Positions 36,708 through 43,824 of a stretch of 43,824 nt of DNA are shown here, one piece after another. The stretch comes from an uncultured Paracoccaceae bacterium (GTDB lineage: Bacteria; Pseudomonadota; Alphaproteobacteria; Rhodobacterales; Rhodobacteraceae), in contig CAJIZW010000001.1 of the NCBI GenBank assembly GCA_905181985.1, positions 1 through 43,824 of the forward strand. The letters run 5' to 3'. Every line of letters starts with the position of its first letter. Position 1 is the stretch's first letter. The notes beneath the pieces were generated by a model. The model saw only the letters and a program-made list of their open reading frames with translations. It did not search any database and was not told the DNA's origin. The position numbers were made by a program, and so were the translations under genes.

Positions 36708-39643
36708 TGAGAGTTAAAGAGGGTCGCCTAATAAATTCATCTGCGCCACTTAAATTCACGTTCGATGATAAGGAATTCTCAGGTTATGAGGGTGATACAC
36801 TTGCCTCAGCTTTAATAGCTAATGATGTTAAGGTCATTGGGCGCTCGTTTAAGTATCACCGCCCCAGGGGTTTGATGACTGATGGATCTCAGGAGCCAAA
36901 CGGTTTGGTGGAAATAAGGGATGGAAACCAAACAACCCCCAATGTCCGGCTTACTACACAGGAATTAGTGTCAGACTTAAAGGTTTACTCCCAAAACTAC
37001 TGGGGTACGTTAAAGTGGGACTTTTTAGAGTTAAATGACTTGATATCTCCATTTCTCTCTGCTGGGTTCTATTACAAAACATTTATGTGGCCGAAGAAGT
37101 TTTGGGAAGGCCTTTACGAGCCATCGATTAGACGAGCGGCAGGCCTAGGCAGGCTTTCTATGGCTAACAATAGTGATTATTATGAAAAAGCTTATGCGTT
37201 TTGCGATGTTCTTGTAATTGGATCGGGGCCAGCTGGAATTATGGCGGCCTTAACGGCTGCGAACGCTGGTGTTCAAGTTATTTTTTGCGAAGAAGATTCA
37301 ATTTTCGGTGGTAGACTTAATTCAGAAAATTATGATGTTGATGGAAAACCTGGCCATATTTGGGCAAAAGAAAAAATAGATCAACTAAGTCAAATGGAAA
37401 ATGTTCGCTGTATGTCAAGGACAACCGTTACAGGAGCCTATGATGGAGGGACTTACGGTGCAGTTGAGCGGATATCCCATCATGTTAAAGTAAAAGATGA
37501 TGCTCTTCCTGTAGAAATTTTTTGGCGAATTGTGGCTAAAGGTGCTGTTTATGCGGCGGGATCTATGGAAAGGTCTATCGCTTTTCAAAATAATGATAGG
37601 CCAGGAGTGTTTACAGCTTCTGCAATGCGAGGTTACTTGAACCGTTACGGTGTCAGTCTGGGTGAGAAAGCAGTTATATTCGGAAACAATAATGACGCAT
37701 TTAGAACTGCCAAAGATTTACATTCAAGCGGAATAGAAATTGCTGCTTATGTAGATAGTCGAAGTGACACAACCATTCAAGGTGATTTCCCTATTTTTAA
37801 GGGTGCGATGGTGACTAATGTCCGAGGAAGAATGGGAGTTAAAGAAGTCGAGGTGACAGAAGCTAACGGCTCTATTGTGAAAGTAGAAACTGGCATGCTT
37901 GGAGTGTCAGGTGGATGGAACCCTACAGTTCATCTAACATGCCATATGAATGGAAAACCAGAATGGAATGACCAATTAGCGGCATTTATACCGGTGCCGG
38001 GGATGATTCCAGGGCTAGAAGTAGCAGGAGCTGCAACTGGTGTTTTTTCAACAAAAGGATGTATGAAGTCTGGAGTATTTAGGGCAAAAGAAATTCTAAA
38101 GAATCTTGGGGTAAGTTATAAGACTACTTCAGTTCCTGAAGCTGAAAGTGACCCGACAGTGATAGTACCACTTTGGTCAGTTCCATGCAAAGGCCGGTCA
38201 TGGATAGATTTTCAAAATGATGTGACAGTTAAAGATATCAAACAATCTGCAGAGGAAAATTTTAAATCTGTTGAACATATGAAGAGATATACCACTCAAG
38301 GGATGGCTCCAGATCAAGGTAAAAACTCAAATGTCGTAGCTTTAGCTGTTCTTGCTGATGTAACTGGGAGAGCAATACCAGAGACAGGGACAACTACATT
38401 TCGTCCACCCTACACCCCAGTTTCCATAGCGGCCATGGGGGCTTTTGCTCAGGGAGCAGGATTTGCACCGCAGCGCTTTACCACATCTCATCAACTGTCA
38501 GTTGATTTGGAGGCGCCGATGATTGAGGCTGGTTTATGGTACCGGCCATCATATTTTCCGAAAAAAGAAGAGAGTAGCTGGCGTGAAAGCTGTGATAGAG
38601 AGGTTGGATATGTTCGAGATAGTGTCGGAATAGTTGATGTCTCCACATTAGGAAAAATTGATATTCAGGGACAAGATGCCTCTGCTTTTCTTGATTTTGT
38701 TTACATAAATAATTTTTCTAAACTAGCTCCAGGTAAAGTTCGTTATGGTCTAATGTTACGGGAAGATGGACACGTCATGGACGATGGAACAGCCGCATGC
38801 ATAAAGGAAAACCACTATGTAATAACTACAACCACTGCTTCTGCTGGGGAAGTGATGACTCATCTAGAGTTTGTACAACAATGTTTGGTACCACACTTTG
38901 ACGTTACTTTGATGAGTGTTACTGAGCAGTGGGCTCAGTTTGCAGTCGCTGGGCCTAAATCTAGAGAACTGATCAACCAAATAATTGATGAAGAAATCAA
39001 CAGTGATAATTTTACTTATATGGCTTATAAAGAAGTTAGTATTGGAGAGGTTAAAGCTAGATTATTTAGAATTTCATTTTCTGGAGAACATGCATATGAA
39101 ATCGCAGTACCTTCTCGTTTTGGGGAGAGTATGTTTAAGCATTTGAAATCGTCTGCTGAAAATTTAGGTGGTGGGTTGTATGGGATGGAGGCATTAAATG
39201 TCCTTCGAATAGAGAAAGGGTTTATTACGCATGCTGAAATTGATGGTCGTATAACCGCTTTTGATTTAGGGATGCAAAAAATGATGTCATCTAAAAAAGA
39301 CTTTATAGGCAAGACTGCTGCTTTGCGTCCTGGTTTGATTGATCAAGATAGAGATCAACTAGTAGGACTAATCCCTGTAACAGCTGAAGATAAACTTTTT
39401 GCGGGTTCGTATTTCTTTGATATTGATGCGTCAGCTGTAAGGGTTGCGCAACAAGGTTACTCCACATCTGTTGCTTACTCTCCAGAGTTGAATACTATGA
39501 TAGCTCTTGGGTTTTTGAGAAATGGTAAAACTAGGATGGGTGAGAAAATTAAAGTAGTTGATCATCTGAGGAACACAGAAACAATTTGCAAAGTTTGTGA
39601 TCCAGTATTTTTAGATAAAGAAGGAGTAAGAGCCCGTGCTTAA
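36707..39643 (+). CDS. soxA: Sarcosine oxidase subunit alpha
   Basis: 978 residues, normal for the family. Order: N-terminal ferredoxin-like Fer2_4 domain (FTFDDKEFSGYEGDTLASALIANDVKVIGRSFKYHRPRG), a NAD-binding Rossmann region with VLVIGSGPAGIMAALTAANAG at about residue 168, and from about residue 600 an aminomethyltransferase (GcvT-like) domain that binds folate and captures the formaldehyde equivalent. The start is coupled to soxD through TAATG, and soxG begins with GTG 8 bp before its end. Confidence 0.97.
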   Translation: MRVKEGRLINSSAPLKFTFDDKEFSGYEGDTLASALIANDVKVIGRSFKYHRPRGLMTDGSQEPNGLVEIRDGNQTTPNVRLTTQELVSDLKVYSQNYWGTLKWDFLELNDLISPFLSAGFYYKTFMWPKKFWEGLYEPSIRRAAGLGRLSMANNSDYYEKAYAFCDVLVIGSGPAGIMAALTAANAGVQVIFCEEDSIFGGRLNSENYDVDGKPGHIWAKEKIDQLSQMENVRCMSRTTVTGAYDGGTYGAVERISHHVKVKDDALPVEIFWRIVAKGAVYAAGSMERSIAFQNNDRPGVFTASAMRGYLNRYGVSLGEKAVIFGNNNDAFRTAKDLHSSGIEIAAYVDSRSDTTIQGDFPIFKGAMVTNVRGRMGVKEVEVTEANGSIVKVETGMLGVSGGWNPTVHLTCHMNGKPEWNDQLAAFIPVPGMIPGLEVAGAATGVFSTKGCMKSGVFRAKEILKNLGVSYKTTSVPEAESDPTVIVPLWSVPCKGRSWIDFQNDVTVKDIKQSAEENFKSVEHMKRYTTQGMAPDQGKNSNVVALAVLADVTGRAIPETGTTTFRPPYTPVSIAAMGAFAQGAGFAPQRFTTSHQLSVDLEAPMIEAGLWYRPSYFPKKEESSWRESCDREVGYVRDSVGIVDVSTLGKIDIQGQDASAFLDFVYINNFSKLAPGKVRYGLMLREDGHVMDDGTAACIKENHYVITTTTASAGEVMTHLEFVQQCLVPHFDVTLMSVTEQWAQFAVAGPKSRELINQIIDEEINSDNFTYMAYKEVSIGEVKARLFRISFSGEHAYEIAVPSRFGESMFKHLKSSAENLGGGLYGMEALNVLRIEKGFITHAEIDGRITAFDLGMQKMMSSKKDFIGKTAALRPGLIDQDRDQLVGLIPVTAEDKLFAGSYFFDIDASAVRVAQQGYSTSVAYSPELNTMIALGFLRNGKTRMGEKIKVVDHLRNTETICKVCDPVFLDKEGVRARA

Positions 39644-40178
39644 ATTGATCTCAAAATCTCCTTTGAACGGCATGAAACCTATCAAGGTGGGTTCACTAGT
39701 CTTGAGTGAAATCACGTCAGTAAATATGTTTACTATACAACCTTTCAAAAATAAAACTAAGACAGTTTCAAAGGAATTAAAAAAGCTATTTCATCTAGAG
39801 TTACCTGGTGATGGTAAGAGTTTGGTTGCCAAAGATAATACAATTATGTGGATTGGGATGGGCCAGTACTTGTTTTTGGGAAATAAAGTTGAAAGTATTT
39901 CTGCTGCCATAACAGATCAATCTGATGCTTGGACTGTCGTAGAGTTAGCCGGCATTGATTCGTCTGATGTTATGGACCGACTATGCCCTGTAGACGTAAG
40001 ATCGATGGAAGTTGGTGATGTTATCCGCTCACTTTTGGGGCATATGGCCACCATAGTAAGGAAAACTGATTTAGGATATGAACTGATGGTATTTAGGTCG
40101 TTTTCTAAGACCTTAGTACATGAAGTAGTTGGATGCATGAAGTCCATAGCAGCACAGAATAAATTAAGAGGCTTATAA
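39636..40178 (+). CDS. soxG: Sarcosine oxidase subunit gamma
   Basis: 180 residues starting at GTG (39636), 9 nt after AAGGAG inside the end of soxA. The protein is a GcvT-like small subunit (VDVRSMEVGDVIRSLLGHMATIVRKTDLGYELMVFRSFSKTLVHEV), in line with SoxG. It completes the heterotetramer. The stop codon lies in the first copy of a 15-bp tandem repeat (next entry). No glyA, folD or purU follows, although these are frequent sox neighbours elsewhere. Confidence 0.93.
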   Translation: MLKLISKSPLNGMKPIKVGSLVLSEITSVNMFTIQPFKNKTKTVSKELKKLFHLELPGDGKSLVAKDNTIMWIGMGQYLFLGNKVESISAAITDQSDAWTVVELAGIDSSDVMDRLCPVDVRSMEVGDVIRSLLGHMATIVRKTDLGYELMVFRSFSKTLVHEVVGCMKSIAAQNKLRGL

Positions 40179-40205
40179 TAACTTTACAGATAATAACTTT
40201 ACAGA
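40176..40205. repeat. Perfect 15-bp tandem duplication at the soxG stop
   Basis: TAATAACTTTACAGA occurs twice head to tail (40176-40190, 40191-40205). The first copy contains the soxG stop TAA. The second is followed by ATTATTGTTATT, which can pair with AATAAC to form a weak hairpin. Confidence 0.9.
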
Positions 40206-40259
40206 ATTATTGTTATTTCTTAAAGTTAAATGTAATGCCTAGACTTTATTTGATTAGAG

Positions 40260-40265
40260 CATAAT
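40260..40265 (+). promoter_or_regulatory. Candidate -10 element abutting dnaG
   Basis: CATAAT (5 of 6 to consensus), overlapping TAATAT, ends 9 nt before the dnaG ATG at 40275. Transcription would begin 2-3 nt before the ATG, and no Shine-Dalgarno is present. No convincing -35 (best is TAGACT at poor spacing), so tentative. Confidence 0.35.
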
Positions 40266-40274
40266 ATTGTAACA

Positions 40275-42215
40275 ATGAATCTTTCAACAGCATTTCTTGA
40301 TGAATTACGCTCTAGGACCTCTATAGTGCAGGTTGTGGGGCGTAAGGTAACTTGGGACATAAAAAAATCGAATCAAGGTAAGGGAGATATGTGGGCTCCA
40401 TGTCCTTTTCATCAAGAAAAAACTGCTAGTTTTCATGTTGATGATCAAAAAGGATTTTATTATTGTTTTGGTTGCCACGCAAAGGGAGATTCCATTAGCT
40501 TTCTTATGGAAGTAGAGAACTTTAGTTTCATTGAGGCAGTAGAAATTCTGGCTTCTGAAGCAGGTTTACAGCTTCCACAAGTTGATAAGGGGTCTCAACA
40601 AAAAAATGATAAGAGAGCTGAACTTATCAAGGTTATGGAACTAGTAGTTAATATTTTTAAAGATCAATTAACTAGCGTAAATGCTACAAATGCGAGAACC
40701 TATCTACAGTCCCGTGGAACAACTCAGGAATCAATTGACCGATTTGAAATTGGCTATGCATTAGATGGTTATCAGAGTCTTTTTAGTCTTTTGAAAAAGA
40801 AAGATATAAGTGAAGAGCTTATGGTAGAGGCTGGTCTATGTTTGAAACCAGTGGACGGTCGCGGGTTAAATGATAGATTTAGAGATCGTATTATGTTTCC
40901 AATAAGAGACAGACGAGGTAACTGTATTGCCTTTGGGGGTAGAGCGATGAACCCAAAGGCAAAGGCAAAATATTTAAACTCTCCTGAAACTTTATTATTT
41001 GATAAAGGTAATACTCTTTATAATCATAAGCTCGCAAGGCAGTCGTTTGGTAGTGATACTGCATTAATTGTTGTAGAGGGTTATATGGATGTAATAGCAA
41101 TGGATTCACATGGATTTAGAGCTACTGTTTCTACATTAGGAACAGCAATAACAGAAAAACAGCTTTCTCTATTTTGGCAAATATCTGCTGAACCAATTGT
41201 GGCACTGGATGGTGACACTGCTGGTACTAAAGCAGCTTATCGGTTAATGGATCTGGCTTTACCATTCCTTGAGGCACAAAAATCACTTCGTTTCTGTTTG
41301 ATGCCAGAGGGTCAGGACCCGGATGATTTTCTAAGGATCTCTGGGAAGTCTAAGATGACCGAGTTAGTCGAAGGGTCAACACCATTAATCAACCTATTAT
41401 GGAAACGGGAGACCGAGGGAAAAATTTTTGATAGCCCAGAAAGGAGAGCTTTATTAGATAAGACCTTGCGGGCTATCATTAACCAAATAAAAGATAGAGA
41501 GTTACGTAAGCATTACGGAAGTGAATTTGCATCTCTCAGATCAAACTTATTTTATCAATCCAAAGGTTATCAGATAAGGAATCCAAATAAAAAGTATCCT
41601 TATAAAGATGCCAATATAGCAACCGCGTCTTCTAATACAAAAAAATCTATGATTGTTACATCTCAAGATATGGAGGTAAGGTTACGAGAGGCGCTACTTC
41701 TTGCAGTGATTATTCGTAACCCTCGCTTTATTGGAGAGTTTGTTAAAGAACTTGAGTTGATAGATTTTAGGTTAGAAGAGCATAAAAAGATTTTGTCTAC
41801 TGTTTTGGGAAGCTACTATGAAGAAAATAGTAAAGATATAGAGGAATTTTTAAAAGACAAACTTGGAATAAATAATATTTCACGGATTTTTGGACTAAAG
41901 CATTTGATGATTGCGCCAGCAATGTTACCTAAGGCGTCCGACGATACAATTCGTCAAACAATAATAGGAGAGATCACTAAAATTCATGCTCGTCAGGGTA
42001 TCGAAAGAGAAATTAAAGAGGCAGTTGAAGATTTGAAGGGTGCTACAGATGAAAGCCTTACATGGAGGGTTTCTAGGGCTGCTGAGGCTAATGATTCCGC
42101 CAATAAGCTACAAAAAGGCGTAAGTGAGAATGAGTTAGATAATCATAAGTTTCTTTCAGATGGGTTACAGGCTCTTATTGATAATCAGGTTTGGAAAAAG
42201 AAAAAAACTAAATAA
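40275..42215 (+). CDS. dnaG: DNA primase
   Basis: 646 residues. N-terminal CHC2 zinc finger with C43, H46, C64 and C67 (CPFHQEKTASFHV, YYCFGCHAKGD); TOPRIM catalytic core with VVEGYMDVIAM and ALDGDTAGTKAA (metal-binding acidic residues); C-terminal DnaB-interacting region less conserved. It makes RNA primers for replication. It lies 63 bp ahead of rpoD, the dnaG-rpoD half of the macromolecular synthesis operon; rpsU is absent here, and sarcosine oxidase genes precede it instead. Confidence 0.97.
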   Translation: MNLSTAFLDELRSRTSIVQVVGRKVTWDIKKSNQGKGDMWAPCPFHQEKTASFHVDDQKGFYYCFGCHAKGDSISFLMEVENFSFIEAVEILASEAGLQLPQVDKGSQQKNDKRAELIKVMELVVNIFKDQLTSVNATNARTYLQSRGTTQESIDRFEIGYALDGYQSLFSLLKKKDISEELMVEAGLCLKPVDGRGLNDRFRDRIMFPIRDRRGNCIAFGGRAMNPKAKAKYLNSPETLLFDKGNTLYNHKLARQSFGSDTALIVVEGYMDVIAMDSHGFRATVSTLGTAITEKQLSLFWQISAEPIVALDGDTAGTKAAYRLMDLALPFLEAQKSLRFCLMPEGQDPDDFLRISGKSKMTELVEGSTPLINLLWKRETEGKIFDSPERRALLDKTLRAIINQIKDRELRKHYGSEFASLRSNLFYQSKGYQIRNPNKKYPYKDANIATASSNTKKSMIVTSQDMEVRLREALLLAVIIRNPRFIGEFVKELELIDFRLEEHKKILSTVLGSYYEENSKDIEEFLKDKLGINNISRIFGLKHLMIAPAMLPKASDDTIRQTIIGEITKIHARQGIEREIKEAVEDLKGATDESLTWRVSRAAEANDSANKLQKGVSENELDNHKFLSDGLQALIDNQVWKKKKTK

Positions 42216-42220
42216 ACGTG

Positions 42221-42273
42221 CGAATCATATTGATTCGGATTACAGAGTAGAAAACGAATCGTTTTGGGGAATC
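42221..42273. promoter_or_regulatory. Cluster of four GANTC sites before rpoD
   Basis: GANTC, the CcrM methylation sequence, occurs at 42222-42226, 42232-42236, 42256-42260 and 42269-42273. The first two form a perfect inverted repeat CGAATCA-TAT-TGATTCG (42221-42237). The fourth overlaps the rpoD ribosome-binding region (GGGGAATC). With gcrA in this genome, methylation-dependent control of rpoD is a reasonable inference. Confidence 0.6.
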
Positions 42274-42278
42274 ATACA

Positions 42279-43824
42279 ATGGCTGCGAAAGACACAGACG
42301 ACCGCAAACAAGAGCGAGAAGATGAAGCAAATGGCTTAGATATGAGCCAGGCAGCTGTAAAAAAAATGATTACGGAAGCGCGTGCCAGGGGTTATATTAC
42401 CTATGATCAGTTAAATCAGGTACTGCCTCCCGAACAGATAGCCTCTGAGCAAATAGAGGATGTCATGTCTATGCTTTCAGAGATGGGCATTAATATTGTT
42501 GAAAATGAAGAGGGAGAGGAAGAACCTTTAGGAACTACAGATCTGGTTGAGTCTAACCAGACAAAGGAAGTGGCTGTTTCTACGGCGTCTACTGAAGTCT
42601 TAGATAGAACAGATGATCCAGTTAGAATGTACTTAAGGGAAATGGGGTCTGTTGAGCTGTTAAGTCGTGAAGGTGAAATAGCTATTGCGAAAAGGATTGA
42701 AGCTGGACGAAACACTATGATTTCAGGGTTGTGTGAAAGCCCATTAACATTTCAAGCGATTACTATTTGGAGAGACGAGTTATTAAGCGAAGATATTTTA
42801 TTACGTGATGTAATAGATTTAGAAGCAACATTTGTAACGAGTGAGGGTGAAGAAGGTGGCTTAATGGAAGCTTCAAGCGTTCCAGAACCTTCGGTTGTGA
42901 AAGCTACTAAGGCTGAAGATAAGCAAGAGTTAGACGCAGATGGGGACGTGATTGCAACTGACGATGACGATGAAGATGAAGATGAAAAAGAAAATATGAG
43001 TCTTGCTGCAATGGAGGAGGCGTTAAAGCCTAAAGTATTAGAGACATTAGACTTAATAGCAAAAAATTATAATAAGTTGTCAAAATTACAAGATTTTCGC
43101 ATTTCAGCAACATTAAATGAAGAAAAAAAGTTTTCGAAAAAGCAGGAAACTGCATATCAAAAATTAAGAACAGAAATAATGGAATCTGTAAATTCTTTGC
43201 ATCTACACAATAATAGAATTGAGGCCCTTATAGACCAAATGTATGGGATTAATCGAAAGATAATGTCTATAGATAGTACAATGGTTAAGTTGGCCGATAT
43301 AGCCCGCATAAACCGTCGTGAGTTTATAGATGAATACCGTGGTTATGAATTGGACCCTTCCTGGATAGAACGCATATCTCTGAAAACTGGTCGAGGCTGG
43401 ACAGCATTAATTGAAAAAAGTTTAGAAAAAGTAGAACTTCTGAGAACAGAAATGGCTCAGGTTGGCCAATATGTTGGTGTGGATATTACAGAATTTAGAA
43501 GACTTGTTCAGCAAGTTCAAAAAGGCGAAAAAGAGGCAAGACAGGCAAAAAAAGAGATGGTTGAAGCTAACCTTCGCTTAGTAATTTCAATAGCAAAAAA
43601 ATATACCAACAGAGGTTTACAGTTCTTAGATCTTATCCAAGAGGGAAATATAGGTTTGATGAAGGCTGTTGATAAATTTGAGTACCGAAGAGGTTACAAG
43701 TTCTCAACGTATGCAACGTGGTGGATTCGCCAGGCAATAACCAGATCTATTGCAGACCAAGCTCGTACTATAAGAATTCCAGTGCATATGATTGAAACAA
43801 TTAACAAACTTGTTCGTACAGGCA
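42279..43824 (+). CDS. rpoD: RNA polymerase sigma factor RpoD (sigma70), 3' part outside the window
   Basis: This open frame is missing from the ORF track because it runs off the end. From ATG 42279 (after GGGGA) about 515 codons are visible. Region 1.1 includes [24 protein letters not shown]; region 1.2 [30 protein letters not shown]; then a non-conserved region with the acidic run [11 protein letters not shown]; region 2 reads [73 protein letters not shown] (core binding and -10 recognition). Regions 3-4 lie beyond the edge. It directs RNA polymerase to housekeeping promoters. Confidence 0.97.
   Translation, partial: MAAKDTDDRKQEREDEANGLDMSQAAVKKMITEARARGYITYDQLNQVLPPEQIASEQIEDVMSMLSEMGINIVENEEGEEEPLGTTDLVESNQTKEVAVSTASTEVLDRTDDPVRMYLREMGSVELLSREGEIAIAKRIEAGRNTMISGLCESPLTFQAITIWRDELLSEDILLRDVIDLEATFVTSEGEEGGLMEASSVPEPSVVKATKAEDKQELDADGDVIATDDDDEDEDEKENMSLAAMEEALKPKVLETLDLIAKNYNKLSKLQDFRISATLNEEKKFSKKQETAYQKLRTEIMESVNSLHLHNNRIEALIDQMYGINRKIMSIDSTMVKLADIARINRREFIDEYRGYELDPSWIERISLKTGRGWTALIEKSLEKVELLRTEMAQVGQYVGVDITEFRRLVQQVQKGEKEARQAKKEMVEANLRLVISIAKKYTNRGLQFLDLIQEGNIGLMKAVDKFEYRRGYKFSTYATWWIRQAITRSIADQARTIRIPVHMIETINKLVRTG

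Noticed and set aside
42416-42715. Minus-strand ORF of 99 aa
   Set aside because: Antisense shadow of rpoD, whose own frame is missing from the track because it leaves the window.
42930-43000. Acidic Asp/Glu run inside rpoD as a possible foreign insertion
   Set aside because: Acidic low-complexity stretches in the non-conserved region between 1.2 and 2 are usual in proteobacterial sigma70.
1-43824. Defence system, prophage, transposon or CRISPR array
   Set aside because: No integrase, transposase, phage, toxin-antitoxin or cas-like protein and no spaced direct repeats; gene content is core metabolism and information processing.

Overview
This window looks like chromosome of an AT-rich (by eye well below 45% GC), free-living alphaproteobacterium, most likely a marine member of the Rhodobacterales or a close relative. 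The evidence is a GcrA cell-cycle regulator, an alphaproteobacterial pcm-tolC pair, a short protein that resembles a Rhodobacterales-type conserved family, a heterotetrameric sarcosine oxidase operon (soxBDAG), a SuhB with the family's MQGSANLNLM start, and a compact layout with many overlapping or nearly touching genes. I see no phage, insertion sequence, CRISPR array, rRNA or obvious foreign island. This is core genome with a metabolic module for methylated nitrogen compounds.

Layout. 0-5.5 kb: a small hypothetical gene, tRNA-Cys, pcm-like and tolC-like genes, then cobQ and efp on the minus strand, a conserved small protein, and tRNA-Leu. 5.7-9.4 kb: metG, an MFS transporter and an ImuA/RecA-like protein, all minus. 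9.5-16.4 kb: a Tas-like aldo/keto reductase, then a carnitine-degradation operon on the plus strand (BKACE, carnitine dehydrogenase-thioesterase fusion, SDR), facing a minus-strand set holding scoA-scoB and a histone-deacetylase-like amidohydrolase. 16.4-18.8 kb: DCC-family protein, rimO and gcrA (minus). 19-22 kb: argD-argF and suhB (plus). 22-29 kb: ygfZ, a class V aminotransferase, a HisC-like aminotransferase, valS and a DUF3108 protein. 29-33 kb: meaB, rpmB, a PCuAC copper chaperone and lepA. 33-40 kb: an alpha/beta hydrolase, a beta-hydroxyacid dehydrogenase and soxBDAG. 40.3 kb to the end: dnaG and the 5' part of rpoD.

How the genes fit together. The carnitine set makes chemical sense. 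Carnitine is oxidised to dehydrocarnitine. The BKACE enzyme exchanges it with acetyl-CoA to give betainyl-CoA and acetoacetate. The thioesterase domain releases glycine betaine, and ScoAB can activate the acetoacetate. Betaine is eventually demethylated to sarcosine, which soxBDAG (20 kb away) oxidises to glycine with methylene-THF. The steps from betaine to sarcosine, and a carnitine transporter, are not in the window.

The most interesting non-coding signals are a cluster of four GANTC (CcrM-type) sites in 52 bp directly before rpoD, in a window that also carries gcrA; a 17-bp perfect inverted repeat plus a second hairpin in front of gcrA; two essential genes (lepA, dnaG) with no visible Shine-Dalgarno and promoter-like sequence abutting the start codon; and several perfect palindromes in divergent or tRNA-upstream spacers. 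Nothing here is a clearly new defence or mobile system. The best candidates for new biology are the SDR and the HDAC-like enzyme attached to the carnitine module, and the GANTC cluster.
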